In this document: piece after piece, positions 33,833 through 47,690 of the stretch
How the letters are laid out: every line of letters starts with the position of its first letter
How positions within the stretch are numbered: position 1 is the stretch's first letter
NCBI RefSeq assembly: GCF_958450345.1
Contig: NC_088781.1
Coordinates: 118,308,431 to 118,372,430 of the forward strand
Direction: 5' to 3'
DNA length: 64,000 nt
DNA from: Calliphora vicina
Lineage: Eukaryota; Arthropoda; Insecta; Diptera; Calliphoridae
The notes under the pieces: generated by a model
Seen by the model: only the letters and a program-made list of their open reading frames with translations
Told to the model about the DNA's origin: nothing
The model's database searches: none
Position numbers and translations under genes: made by a program

Positions 33833-34470
33833 CTATAATTTTTCTCATTGGAATGATGATTTTTTTAAAATTTACTATAGTTTCTATATGCATAAATTAT
33901 AATTCTCATAAATCCGATTTATGTTAACAATAACCAACATTTTCTTTTAAGACGTTAGGATCGGCTTTAATTTATAGCTAGTGTTGGCAATACCAAAGAA
34001 TAACAACGGCGTTGGATTTTAAAAAGCTTTGTACTCCAACAGCTGTCAAAATGCACTTGTTAAAATGTCATTCTAAGCTTGAAATTTGACACGATTAACA
34101 ACTAAAACTTAATGTAACGTTTTATATATATATATATTTCAAATAAATTGCTTTTATATTAAAATACAAAACACAACACCTAGATCCAGCAAACTCGCAA
34201 TAAAAGTAGAGTATTTTACTGTCGTGCTTATCCAACTTCATTATCATACTTGTTTTAAGTTTGATTACAAATTCCGCATTATTATTACGTTTAATATTTA
34301 ATTTTTTTTGTTCTTCTTATTTGTTGTGCTGCTGCTTGCTGATGCTGGTTTATTCCTCTGTTCTGAGATGTCACCAAGAGACAATGGGACAACAAAACGA
34401 ACAAACTGTCTGTTAAATAAATAAATTGTGAATAAAGAAAGAAAGACCCCAAACAAGAACGAGAGAGAAA
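33833..34470. other. No gene seen
   Basis: AT-rich flank between the LTR element and the next repeat. A short CTG-rich patch (TGCTGCTGCTTGCTGATGC near 34327) is not enough to call a coding exon. Confidence 0.35.
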
Positions 34471-34479
34471 AACAAGTAA

Positions 34480-35668
<1,189 letters not shown>

Positions 35669-35881
35669 AAAACTGACTTGACTTGTTGCTCCATATTTGG
35701 AGTTACTATGTTTGTTGTCTGCTGGGTTGATCATCATTGTTGTTTCTTTCGTTTCGTTCTTCTGCTGGGGTTTCGACGATGATGAACATTTTTAATGAGT
35801 ATTCTTTGTTGCTGCTGGCAGTAATGGAATTGTAGTATGTATTTGTGGAGGCGGTAGTATTTAAAATGCAATTGCTGTTTT

Positions 35882-36030
35882 ATTTATGAAGTTTACGATT
35901 TGCGAGGTTAAAAATTTGTAAGAAAGTATTGTTGAAAATTCTTTAAGGAAGTGCGTAAAAAGTTTTAAAGGATTTGGATCAATAACATTTTAAAAATTGT
36001 TAAAATGCATTACTAATAAACATGTTAATA
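35882..36030. repeat. Left copy of a diverged direct repeat around a LINE
   Basis: TATTTATGAAGTTTACGATTTGCGAGGTTAAA through TTAAAATGCATTACTAATAAACATG aligns with 38029-38170 (TATTTATAAAGTTAACGACT, AATGCATTACTGGAAAACC) at roughly three-quarters identity by eye. The segment between the copies contains the LINE relic. Confidence 0.6.
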
Positions 36031-36094
36031 TCTATTTATTGAACTATAAGAGATAATACCTCTATATGTATAAAAATCTTTCAAATCATTTTTG

Positions 36095-37480
36095 CACTAG
36101 CTAAGGTTACGGTGGCTCTGGATGGATTCAGGAAGGCCTCTGTTATTATTAACAGTGACTCACTGCAGTCACTTTGGAAATCGCAAGGGAAGGTATTCTA
36201 TGGATTTAGAACTAGCTTCCTCCTTATTTACAAAGGTGAACACTATTCAAGAGAGCTGCGACGAAGAGGCTGTTCATTCATCTGAGGCTGTTCTCATACT
36301 GCCTATAGCCTAATGAGTGTATTCCACGGCAAGATGAATCTGGCAGAAGATGAGTTCTACTTTCTGGGAATCGACAACGGCGACCCAGAGGATGCCAACG
36401 CTAACGTCTCCACATCGATCATCTGCTGTGAAAGTTACACAAAATAACATTCACCAGTCAAAAGCGGCGTCAGCTGCCCTCCTCCTAGTCCGATTAGCTT
36501 AAGGCACGTAGGAACTCATTTGCTTCCAGGAACCATGGTTGCTTAATGAATGGGTTTGGTGACTTCAGTACTTTGTACGCGGGCGGTCCTGGTAAGACCA
36601 GAGCTTGTATTATGCTCAGAAAGAACCTTAAAGCGTTTATTCTAAACGATTACAGCGATAAGGACACCTGCACAATCGCCATTGAAAACAAAAGTCGAAT
36701 AGTCTGGCTAATGACCTCATGATCATGGAGAATTCCCAGCGCATGAGAAAGCAAACCACCAACTAAAGTTCAAACCATTATAAGACTGTTGACAATAATG
36801 ATAACAGGGTCACATAGAACTGTTCCAACTGAGGAACTGTTCACAATCCTAAACTGGTTACTCCCAGATATTGTGGCGAAGAATATAGCAGCTAATACTG
36901 CAATGCGTTTAACTGCACCAAAGGAATGGAAGCATAAGGACTACGGTCCTAAACCGTGTATTGTTAGACACATCCCGGAGAGAACCGATTATGACAACAT
37001 CCTCCACCTTATGGAAGTTGTCATCCAGATGGATCAAAATGAAATGATAGAGTCGCCTGTGGAATTTTTTCAAACGAGTTGAATCTACAACTGTCAATCA
37101 GGCTTCCAGATTGTCAATGTAGCGACCATCAGAGCCCTTGAGAACGTGAACACCACTTCAAGAATTGTGCAAGAATGCCGGGGTCTCTTGAGGAGATTAC
37201 GAGACATTCGAATCTCTTGGTAATGCTGCCTTTTCATATCTAAATGAAGCCTACTGCGACATTGGTGTTCCTCTCATAAGGGTAAAACAACTTATTGCGG
37301 GAAAACTCCACAGTGTTGCTAGGAAACGATGGAAGAAAGATCCCACTTGCACAGAGACCAAAAAGATGTGGCCTATCATGGATATGAAAGGACACTCTTT
37401 GAGTTGAGCCTAACTAGACTCCATCTTAGAAACCTCATATCTGTTACAACCGGTCATGATAGAAGCTTAAAACTTCCCGA
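36095..37480 (+). pseudogene. I/LOA-like LINE relic with RT deleted
   Basis: Fragments in order on the plus strand: ORF1 C-terminus (NSDSLQSLWKSQGKVFYGF, about 36150-36210); start of the endonuclease domain (VKVTQNNIHQSKAASAALLL, about 36430, with ICFQEPWLL); an inner endonuclease block (ARACI-like TRACIMLRKNLKAF, about 36600); then directly the post-RT connector (ITGSHRTVPTEELFTILNWL, 36801); the RNase H remnant (SRIVQECRG); and the tail (KKMWPIMDxKRTLFELSLTRLHLRNL, with TTGH). No RT palm was found, so several hundred codons are missing, and stops and frameshifts occur throughout. It is a dead non-LTR element. Confidence 0.75.
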
Positions 37481-37553
37481 CAGAAAACGAAATGCCTTGA
37501 AAGCAACGTTGACCAGTCGGATTAGAGAAGTTGGAACAAAATATAGAGTGATA

Positions 37554-37974
37554 GAGTTGGGTTGTTCATGAATGAAATTGAACAATTCAGTCAAATGAAC
37601 AATGTGAAGTTGTTCAATCATCTTGTTCTTTATTGTTATTTTTATTTACTTTATTCCTGTTGGTCATCTGTCATTACTGTATATGTTTGAAACTTATATT
37701 TTGAAAATGCTTTTAAATGGGATTTATGTTGTTTGAATTTTATATAATTCCTTCTTCTTTTCTTCATTATTAAAATCAAATTATTTTTCCAAAAGCAGAA
37801 GTGACCTGTTCGTTTTGTTCACTGCAAAAACATTAAGAGAGCAATTGTTCATACACTTAGTTCAGTCAAACACCACAATAGAAGTGAACAACTGAACAAA
37901 AAGAACGAACTTGTTCATTTATTTGTTTTGAACAAAAACGATCAATCAGTAAAAAGAACGATTAAGCCCAACTC
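37554..37974. mobile_element. Candidate MITE with GAGTTGGG ends
   Basis: GAGTTGGGTT (37554) and AAGCCCAACTC (ending 37974) are inverted repeats. The interior is rich in GTTCATTTG/GAACAA words in both orientations (TTGTTCATGAATGAAATTGA; AACAACTGAACAAAAAGAAC). It is non-coding. No secure target duplication was seen. Confidence 0.5.
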
Positions 37975-38028
37975 AAAAACGTGAGCTATACTTAAGACAG
38001 CTACCACATTAACCTAACATTGGCACTA

Positions 38029-38170
38029 TTTATAAAGTTAACGACTTGGGAGGTTAAACATATGTTAGACAATAATGGTAAACATTTGTTAAGAAAGTGG
38101 GTAAATAGGTTTAAGGGAATTTGTTTTATAAAACGTTAAACAATTTCAAATGCATTACTGGAAAACCTGC
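38029..38170. repeat. Right copy of the diverged direct repeat
   Basis: Partner of 35882-36030. See that entry for the aligned blocks. It could be an old duplication or decayed terminal repeats of a larger element. Confidence 0.55.
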
Positions 38171-39300
38171 ATTTAAAGGTTAGGTTTAAACCTATTTAAA
38201 ATTAAAACATATTGTAAATATTTACGTTCTGTTTTGCAATTTTAACGTACAAGAAGTATTATGACAAACTGTATTACCTACCAAATTGACATTTTACTAT
38301 GTTTACAATACAAAATGTAAACATAACCATTATAGAAAATACATTATAAATCTAAAATATTATGAATTATTTGGCTGTTTTCTTATTAACTTAATACAAA
38401 TTTATTTTTTTTTTAATTTTATTCGCTAACATTTAAACTGGTTCGAAATATTCACGTTATTTGTATTATGCAGAAGCCATATTTACTTACATACATATTT
38501 CTACAACCCTGTACAATTATCACCACTAACAAATTCCAACCATGCCACATTGCTAAAAACGACTCAAAATCGTTTAAAAAATGTTAAGATTAATTGCGGT
38601 TTTTATTTAATTTATGCCTAATGCGTATTTGAAATTATAGCCACTATCTTTTTTAACTAAATCACCATTATAATACAAATGCGTTTTAAAATAAAAAGAA
38701 AAAGGAAAAAAAGTAATGAAATTGCTTTCTGTTAAAGAAATAAATGCATATGACCAAAACTGGTAACAGAAATTAAATGCGTTGGTGCTTTATTTTCTTT
38801 TTGTTCATGTTTAATGGTCAAACAATGAACCAGTTTAAATTGACTGACGCATTTCTCAAAAAAAAAATACAAAAATAATCAAAACTAATGTGCAACTCCA
38901 ACAATACTCTGCTAACATACTACAGACAAGACATTGACATTAGATACAGACTTTTTTTTGCGAAAAAAAAAAGTTTAAAAAAGACCCAACAGTGATTTAA
39001 AAAGCAAATTGAAAATAATGATAAATGTGCTTAATGAAACATACTGTGGTACTTACTTTAAATGCGAGTTGACATTAAAGTGAAATTCTTTTTATTTGAA
39101 TTTATGAAATGTGTTTTTGTTTAAGTTTTTTTTTCTTTTCATAAAAAATTTCTTTTACAATTCATTAAACAAAAGATTGAGTTTGTACAGATTTTTGTTT
39201 GGTGTCAACTCTTTGTTTAAATGCTTGATTAATTTATGTTGAAAGAGGGTGGTCAAAAAATTTTGGAGAATAATCTTATGTACCTACATTGACCTGTATC
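38171..39300. other. No gene seen
   Basis: Very AT-rich sequence without open frames of interest. Confidence 0.35.
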
Positions 39301-41284
39301 CGCGCCTGACCTTCTTATATATCGCACTGGTTCCTAGCATCATTGGTCATTGATGCTAGGTGCTTGAAATTCACTGGCAAACGATTTCAAAAGAAATGGT
39401 ATGTTTTGTCCTCGTGAGCTGATTCGTTAGTTCACGCAGCTTAGTAACAAAGCCGATCGAGTTCGGACTGTTGAAAAAATATCTTAATGGTGTTCAATAT
39501 CCTTCTCCTTGCTCTCATTTCAACAGCTCCGACTGAAATCATGTAAACGGCACCCAATCGCTGCTCATGCTACCTATTTAGGTCTCCAATAGATCGAACT
39601 GTTCAAAGAAGAAACAGAAAGTGATCAACGTCCCCTCCTTGCTCTCATTTCTACAGCTACGACCGAAATTAATGCATTCCGCACACACTCGCTTCACATG
39701 CTAGGTTCAATGCTACAGACTTAATAAGTCTTCATTATATAGAAATATTGAGAGCACTGGAGGATACTCCATATCCCACACGATCTTGTACCAGTTATTA
39801 AATTAATCTGTATAAATGTAGACATCCCTCCTTCTACCAGGAATATAAATTAGATAAGTATAAACATAAGCATGGAAGTTTCGAAAACACCATTTTACAA
39901 TGGTAGCAGATATTTTCACTTGTAAACTAATTATGCTATTACATTGCCACATTATTCCCTAATAAATCCAATGGTCACTTGCTTAATCACCAGATCTCTC
40001 CCTAATCCATCGTGATATAGAAAGTTTGAGATCCCTGGAGTATATTCCATAACCCTCACGATCTTGTAAATGTTAACGCCCCTGTGTTGTAGATGCGTTG
40101 ATGCACCATATCAGTTAAATAAGGATGTACTATCTATTCTGAGCTTTTCGTACCTAGAAATATTCAATAGTCGCTTATGTATTCACTCAATTGCAAATTA
40201 CTATACAAAAGGTTTAGGAGAATATCGAGTGCATCCGTAGTTTTTACATCATTCCTATATAGCTCACTCTTTTCACAACAGGCCAACACAGGATAGGAGA
40301 ACGAAGAATCTTTGAAGATAGTCCTCCAACTATTCCCAAAAAAAAACAGCTTTTCCCCCGAAATAATGAGAAAAGATGTCGAGTTTCGTTATGCTGAGAT
40401 TGAAGGCAAATCCGCAAAACCCTATCCACCAACTGTAGCCTTCTTCACCCGCTCAAGAAAATGAATAAGGAAAACATTTTCTTGTATTAATGTCAAATCT
40501 ATCTTTACTGAGAATCAGAGAAATTCTAAGGAAATCTAAAACTTACCAAATTCTCCAATACATATAGTAGTAGATTTCTAACCCAAGGACGTATTTATTA
40601 ACATTCAAAGTCATCATCTAAAGTCATGTTGTTTAAAGTACCCTCTATATCATCAAAAAAAAATTATCATGTTCATTCCCAGTTGATATATCTCTGCTAT
40701 GTGCTTGCTGATCATTTTAGGCAACTAATAGTTCAGTTTTCAGCATTTTCCCAAGGAAACATTATAGACATATTGATCCTTTGGCTATTATAGACATAAT
40801 GATCTCCTTCCAGCTTTCAGAATAAAAACAGTATTCGTGTTCTTTCACACCCAGCAGGTATGTATGATAACTTATAAGAGCATGAGTAAATCCTCAATAA
40901 TCAAGGGGTTATTCGATTCGACACAATCGGTAATTTAGCCGGTATAATATTGCACAGGTAAACCTTGATATATTTCATATATAGTCTCAGGATATCTACT
41001 CAGACGTAGAATTAGCCTCAAGAAAACTGAGTGTCAAGTTGAAATTCGAAAGATTGGTTGCTTGACGTAGTTCATACATAATTAAGAGCTTTTAGTAGTT
41101 GTGAAAAGGATCCGCAGGTCTAGTATTCAGACACACTTTCTATGTCTTCAACAAAATGTTTCTATTTTGCTTGTTTTACAGATCTTAATTGCTAATACGC
41201 TTTAAGAGTCTGTTTATAGGCAGTTTGTCTAAGTCATTTTTGGACAATTTCGGCCATTTGAATAAATATCTTCAAGCTGTCCGG
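39301..41284. repeat. TE debris with local duplicated blocks
   Basis: CTTGCTCTCATTTCAACAGC at about 39510 recurs as CTTGCTCTCATTTCTACAGC at about 39638. TAGAAATATTGAGAGCACTG near 39740 is echoed at about 40018 (TAGAAAGTTTGAGATCCCTG), both followed by CACGATCTTGTA. These suggest old tandem duplications. A minus-strand frame near 40300-40200 (KTTDALDILLNLL) faintly recalls a LINE post-RT connector. No gene can be supported. Confidence 0.4.
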
Positions 41285-41826
41285 CATTCATGGTTCAGGA
41301 ATGCCGGACATCCTTAAATGAGATGGCGAGACATTCGACAGTTGTACTCACATAGGTACGTGGACACAGGGATAATGAGGGCAATGGTATTGCTGATTAC
41401 CTGGCGGAAAGAGGAGCCTTGATGTCGGACGACGATATAGACTTCCTTTGTGGAATCCCGCTATCAACCTGCAAGGAACTGACATGAAGGACATGACGTA
41501 TATTACGAACTTGCCCAAGCAAGGTGGGAAAATGAATCCACCTGTGCCACCACGAGGATGATATGGCCTGCGTTGGACAACGAATACGACTGAGCAACAT
41601 GGTGGCAATGATCACCGGCCATTGCAACTTCGGTACTCATGCTTCAAGACTTGGGTTACCTTATCACGACTACTGTAGAAGTTGTCAGAATGAGGAAGAT
41701 ACCAGCCTACATTTCTTCTGCAACTGCCCGGCTTTGGGTGATCTACGTGCCAGGCACTTAGGTGAGCGATGCCTTAGTACTCTCTCCGGATTATCTGTGA
41801 AGGATCTAAGGTGTAGCCTTTATTAG
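41285..41826 (+). pseudogene. LINE RNase H and C-terminal zinc-binding tail, degenerate
   Basis: VRGHRDNEGNGIADYLAERG (41353-41415) is the end of a LINE RNase H domain. It is followed by the tail RLSNMVAMITGHCNFGTHAS (from 41589) with CRSCQNEEDTSLHFFCNCPALG, the C-x2-C-x8-H-x4-C zinc-binding motif typical of I/LOA-group LINEs. Stops and frameshifts occur between the two parts. Upstream RT is absent. Confidence 0.75.
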
Positions 41827-42359
41827 GGAAAGCGGATGGTTGATAAGACCAGACATGCAAATTATGCCTCTTAGGGACCCAGCAACCATCCCATGATGGT
41901 TTGCGTTATTCGAATTCTTTGAATTCTAGACCCCTCTCCTCCTTCTTTTTTCTTTTTATATACACTCTATTCTCGAAATTTCACTATAACTTAATCTATA
42001 GATTTCCCTTTTCTTTAATTTCTATTTCCCTTTTCCTTCTTTCTGTCTTAATTTTTCTTCTTCAGGTATCACAAAGGGAACGATTATTGGAGCCATGTGA
42101 GCTGTACGAGACGAAGGTTTTGGACGGCTGCCTGAATACGATACCATACCATTCCTCACTCTTTACCAGCTAATAGTTAGGTTTCGTTTTGCTCCTTGAT
42201 CTGCTCCGGGGTCAAGATGATGTTATCAACCACCATCGGCCTAATATTCCTAGAAAATTTCATACAGAAGATTATGATCAGGCCTCGATCATATCTATTA
42301 CCGATTCGGGACTTCCTATCTGTTCATAGTAAGCAATTTAAGTAGGATAACCACCGCTA
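41827..42359. other. LINE 3' flank, no gene
   Basis: It probably includes the 3' UTR of the preceding LINE relic. It has pyrimidine-rich runs (TCTCCTCCTTCTTTTTTC) and no coding capacity that I recognise. Confidence 0.35.
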
Positions 42360-42510
42360 TTCAAATTTTCCGAAATTTTTCATTCCCGGTAAACATTGAA
42401 AATATATGTTCATTCCCGGGAATTCTTTTGAATTTTTTTAGTACTAAATTAAACCAAAAACCAATTTAAACCAGTATACTTATTAAAATATCCCTGATTA
42501 GGAACCATAA
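42360..42510. mobile_element. CCCGGGAATT-type repeat fragment
   Basis: ATTCCCGGTAAACATTG, ATTCCCGGGAATTC and TACTAAATTAAACCAAAAACC match, in reverse orientation, the sequence at 56350-56480 (AAATTTACCGGGAATTCCCG, GGTTTTTAGTTTAATTTCGTA). The CCCGGGA words also link it to the hAT-type MITE at 1416-2014. Confidence 0.5.
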
Positions 42511-44397
42511 CGCTGAGGCAGCATAAATTGTTGCAAAGCAATAGACTGGTTCGATTGTAAACACAGATTTATTCGGTTCTAGCAACGGAACGCCAGTTGG
42601 CGATGATAAGCTACGATTGAAACAACCAAACTATTGTCAAAAAAATTTTGCAGCCCCAACTGAAATATACTCCACCATTAAGATTGATAAGATCCTAAAC
42701 TCTTTTATTTATGTATATCAATCTCAATATTGAATGATATGCTCGGCATCACAGAGCTAAATTACATGATGGCTTTCGCAGAATCCCAGACCGCCCATAT
42801 GAAATTACAAACGAATTATTGAATATTTCCCAGATCATTGTTATATTTTCATGACATTAGATTATGAATCATACATTGACAGCTGATAGGTAAAATCTAT
42901 GTCTAAAAAAACATATCTTATTCGTTTACTCTATAATTTATTTTAAATCACAAACAAATCTCAAGATTTTGTTACGCACAAAAGTTTCTATGAAACGGTT
43001 CAATAAAATAACAATTTTATTATTTTTGCTAAATCAACAAATTTAATTTAGTTAAAATGTTTTAAACATAAAAAATGTACAAAATCTTAAAAGATTTTCT
43101 AAAAAAGAAACAAGCACGAGTACTAAAAGAAAAAAAAACAATCAAACGTATTTATTGAGCTTGAGCTTCCAATGACCTCTTGAATGTAAGACCCATTATA
43201 GAATAGAAAGAAATACACAATATGTACATATATTTCTTATATGATAATTTATTGTGTAGCCATATCAAGACTCACTTGTTCAAGATAAGAAATGAACATA
43301 AATATATTTGCCAGCATTTATTGCCTAAGGCATTGATTTCATTTTAGTCGTGAGTGAGTATTATTCTTCATACTTACATATATATTTCTGCTTATTTTTC
43401 AATAATAAAACATTATCAATGTTTCCATATTGTATTTTCCAACAATCATGTGTAAGATTTTCTATTTTTTTATGTTACTCCAAAGAGCTGTTAATGATTA
43501 ATGTTTTCCGTGTGGTTGACTGCGTTTACACCATAGAAAATTATTGGCAATTTTTAAGGGTATTTCCTTTTTTTATGAATCTGAGCAGGGGATTTCTTAT
43601 GTAGTTTTTTTTGGTGAGAGTTTTAGGAATTTGTATTATAACATAATAATTTGTTATTATTATGTATGAATTATTGATTTAAATTTTTATTATTTTAGAC
43701 ATAATTATTTTGTAATGTTACCTTGGGGATTTTATTGTTAAATAATAAAGGAAAGTTTAAATTGAATTAAAGAATTTTGAAATATGGTGTAAATGGCAAA
43801 GTTATTATAAATATGTTTAAATGATACGGAATATTTAAAAAGAAAAAAAATGAATGAGAACTTAAACTTTGATCTACTTAATAAAAGTTAAAAGAAATAT
43901 GATTAAGAAAGCTTTGTTACTAGGAACTTTTACCGAAAATCTGAAAATTTTTGTTTGGGATTGAGGGATTTTATAAAACAAATTAATTTTTTTTCTATAT
44001 AGGATTTAGAACTTAAAATGTTTTTTTAAACAAAAACACAACTGAAAATGTTTTTGCTTTGTTTTTGCAAAAAGTGTTACATAAATTTTTTAAGTATTAA
44101 ATATTTTATTCATTTTTAAAAAGAAGACACAATTTCCTACCCTTTGATATATAATATGTCTAAATTATCTTTTCCACCAGTCAAATTAATGGCTTCAAAA
44201 TAAACCAGTTTCAGTATTTTGCTTCACCATGATGTTTTATCGTATCTTTGGTAATGCCGTGGTCGGTAATGCAGTGAGAAATATGAAATGCTGATTTTGA
44301 AACCTTTAATTTGAATAATGGATTAGGAATTGGATACAGATCCATTTTAAACGATTTTATGTAGCCATACGCTGAGGAAAATATGCCCCTAGTTTAA
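42511..44397. other. No gene seen
   Basis: About 1.9 kb of AT-rich DNA; short open frames only. The last part (44220-44390) may be the decayed 5' portion of the Tc1 relic that follows. Confidence 0.35.
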
Positions 44398-45352
44398 AGA
44401 TTACAGCACGACAATAAACCCAAACACACATCTGGAATTGTAACCGAGTGGTTACAATCCAATGAGATATGTGTTTTGAAGTGGCCTGTCCAATCGCCAA
44501 ATCTCAATACCTCGAAGGAAGCTTTACCAGAGGCGGTTAAAAGATAATAACAAAATATTTCAAAGGAGGCGATTGATTCCTTAATTGGTTCAATGTATCG
44601 TCGCCATGAAGCAGTAATAAACAAGTAAGTAATAAACAAGTACACTAAGTAAAAATTTCAATAATTTATATTTTTGGAGTGATTTTCGGAAGTTGGCCTT
44701 ATATGGGAGCTATGACCAATTATGGAAAGATCAAGATGAAATTAGGTCGTGTGATTAATGTCTATATGAAAGTTTACTATGTTGAATTATGTGAGTATAC
44801 CAACATTTTTAAGCGATTTATGCACGTAAAAGCGATTTTCGGATGCGGGTCTATATGGAAGCTATGACTAATTATGGACCGATCGCAACAAAATTTGGTG
44901 ACATGAATTTTGTATATATAAAACTTATTTGCAGCACAATTTGTGGAGATACATTTATAAATTAAACATTTATGACCGATAAAGTCCAATTTCGGAAGAA
45001 CATTTATATGGGGGCTAGGTGAAATAATGGACTGATTTCAGCCAGTTTCAATAGGCTTGGTCCTTGCGCCGAAAAAGTAATATGTACCAAATTTTATCGA
45101 AATATCTACAAAATTGCGACATTTACTCTGCGCATAAGGTTTTTATGGACAGCCAGCCAGCCAGCCGACCAGTCATCCAGACGGACGGACGGACATCGTT
45201 TAATCGACTCAGTGATTCTAAGTCGATCGGTACACTTTAAGGTGGATGTAAGACTAATATTTTTGGGCGGTACAAACATCTGCACAAACGCATTATACCC
45301 TCCCCCACTATGGTGGTGTAGGGTAAAAAACAAGGAGATCCAACAAAGTAAT
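44398..45352 (+). pseudogene. Tc1-like transposase C-terminal fragment, interrupted by a nested repeat
   Basis: 44398-44640 encodes, with stops, SGIVTEWLQSNEICVLKWPV and QSPNLN, then ISKEAIDSLIGSMYRRHEAV, typical of the Tc1 transposase end. The frame is cut at AACAAG and resumes at 45329 (NKGDPTK then stop). The intervening 44641-45328 is a separate repeat. The sequence after the stop (GTCACTATGGGACAGACAAT) is shared with the Tc1 relic at 55600-55710. Confidence 0.8.
44641..45328 (+). mobile_element. Mini-me-like modular repeat nested in a Tc1 relic
   Basis: It contains three successive modules of about 150-160 bp with the words GATTTTCGGA, TATATGGGAGCTATGAC and AATTATGGACCGATC (from 44680, 44830 and 44985), then a short GACGGACGGACG run, the conserved ATCGTTTAATCGACTCAGTG block, and an end CATTATACCCTCCCCCACTA followed by TGGTGGTGTAGGGTA. 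AACAAG occurs at both junctions (44635-44640 and 45329-45334), consistent with a target duplication. Confidence 0.7.
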
Positions 45353-45499
45353 GAGTCACTATGGGACAGACAATTTTTGTAAAAATGAAACCGAAGTTTC
45401 TATTGTTTTGTCAGTAATAATATGAATACGATTCCCTTCACCAGGAGTGGTGATATATATTCTGAATTGTTATAAAGGATCTTCCAAACTTTGATAAAA

Positions 45500-46135
45500 T
45501 TGTTTAATCAAAATGAGAGTTCTGCTCGGGCAACGTTCCGCCCGTTTCGCTCATTTTACGGTGAGGCCCATTTCTGTATAAATGGTTACGACAACAAACA
45601 ACATTTTTGAATTTGGGACGATACCAATCCACGTGAAATCCAATGCATCCCGAAAAGATCACTGTTTGGGCTGGCGATGTCATCGGATCATATTCCTTTG
45701 AGAACGACATCTCTATAGGTCAACGGCGAGCGCTATAGGTCGATTACCAACCAATTTTGGCCGGAATTGGATGATATGGCCAACAATGACATGTGATTTC
45801 AACAATACAGCGATATATACCACACAACTAATTGGACGTTCTGCACGAGCGATTTGAGGGCATGGTCAACTCACGTGGCTATGATGTGAACTGGCCACCG
45901 ATATCGTGGGATTTGACCCCCTTAGACTTTTTCTTGTGGGGTTTTCTTAATTCGCAGGTCTATGAGAATAAGCCACAAATCACAGCGGACCTCAAAACCA
46001 CAATAACCCATGGTCAAATTCAACATGATTTATGGGTCATAATCATGGAAAATTGGACATTTCTGATGCGTGCCACCCAACGAAGCCATGGTGCTCATAT
46101 GCACGATGTTATATTCCATACATGGCATCAATAGT
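45500..46135 (+). pseudogene. Mariner/Tc1-superfamily (SETMAR-like) transposase relic
   Basis: Ordered blocks in shifting frames: ING then YDNKQHF, IWDDTNPREIQCI, VNGERYRSITNQFWPELDDM, FQQYSDIYHTTN, VNWPPISWDLTPLDFFLWGF, SQVYENKPQITADLKTTI and HGAHMHDVIFHTWHQ. This is the standard order for an insect mariner-like transposase. Several stops and frameshifts make it inactive. Confidence 0.85.
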
Positions 46136-47690
46136 CCTTTAAAATTAATAAAAAAATCGATGATATCTCAAAAACAATTTGATTTATTTAAATTTAAAGA
46201 TATGAAGCTTTTAAAGAAAGACCCTTTAGAAACCGGAATCGATATAACCATGTCGGTCAGTCTATTGAAATCAACATTCTGAATCCCTCAAATAACCATT
46301 GTCCATTGTCTTGTAAAGCAAGTTATATCAGAAAGCAGAAAATTATGTCTTCTTTTCAAATATGTATACAATTTTCAATAATTAAAAAAATCATGGAAGA
46401 CTTTTGTGCCAAAATACTAAATTTATTAAACAAGATTAGAAGTTTTTCAATAATATTTAATATGAATGGGAAGCTTAACATTCAAATTACCACCATATTT
46501 TTTATCTTAGATTTTGGCAATAATTTTGCCTAGAGCCATACAAATTCACAATAATTTATTTATAATTACATACATTCTTTTACAAAATTACTTTTAATTA
46601 TGAAATCAAATTGAAATTCCAAAACAATCAAATCTCTTAACACGATCTCTGCTGACATCCACTCCACTTTCAAAACAAATTATAACACAACAAATTAAAT
46701 ATTTTTCCATAATTTCATACAAATTTGCACAAACTATAGCAGACTAAACAAAAAGGTTTAAATCATTTGCTTTTTTGTGTCTAATTTTATAGAAATTTTC
46801 TTTATTTTACACATTTTCACACCTTTAAGCCATTTCAACTAACAACTTGTGTAAAATATAGAAAAATAAAAACAGCAACAACATAAAAAACTGGGTTAAA
46901 AAGTCTCTGAACCTTATAAAACATCACTCACAGCCAAAAAAACAAACAACAAACAGCAGCAGTAGTAGCACCACCAACTGTAGAAATGTATATAGAAGAT
47001 TGTCAGAAGTGGTGGCAGCAATAAATGTTTAGAGACATGTTTGTATGTGGATTGTTGTCTGTACATTATTATATTTATGTTGGATGTGAGTTCACTTATT
47101 ACTAAACATATTGCCATTCTTCTTAGCCTGAGATACAAATACGTTGTTTTTTTTGTATCACATTTACGATATACATTTATTCATACATAAAATATATTTT
47201 ACCCAGATAATTTTCTATAATCTTCATTTTGAATTGTAGCCTACAGTGTCTCGTGTTTCGTGTAAGCTACACCAAATGGTGGCAGAGATACATTCTTCAT
47301 CTAATACGGCCATTATAAAGGGAAGCGATAATCACCCTTCATTCTTAACAAAATTGCTAAGAATCAAGTTCCATAAAGTTTTATTATTAAAAAGGATCTT
47401 TTGTGCAGCCTCTTCCTTTACCAGAACTGGCACGGGGATCATATGAATTTGTTTGGGACTAAATCCACCATCTGGAGCCATCAATACCTTTCCGACCTTT
47501 TGCCCTAACACAATCCCAAAGCAGGGTAATTCACATCACTTACAATCGTGTATCTCTCATAATCTTTAATGGTTGGTCTCAATATTGGTCGAAGCATATT
47601 GGTGGTATCTGACCCGCAATATCCTCTAAATATCAAGTTATAACAGATTCTAGGTATTTGTTCATAATAAACAGCTAAACCATCCCAATT
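46136..47690. other. Repeat fragment, then gene-free DNA
   Basis: 46230-46330 (GGAATCGATATAACCATGTC, TTGAAATCAACATTCTGAAT, CCCTCAAATAACCAT) is a diverged relative of the duplicated repeat at 2322-2868. The remainder is AT-rich; no gene was supported. A minus-strand frame at about 47480-47330 is open but unrecognised. Confidence 0.4.

Noticed and set aside
35882..38170. Interpretation of the flanking 145-bp repeats as LTRs
   Set aside because: They are too diverged, no primer site or polypurine tract is visible, and the interior is a LINE relic; reported only as a duplicated block.
45106..45333. 75-codon minus-strand frame
   Set aside because: It is the conserved tail of the modular mini-me-like repeat read in reverse, not a gene.
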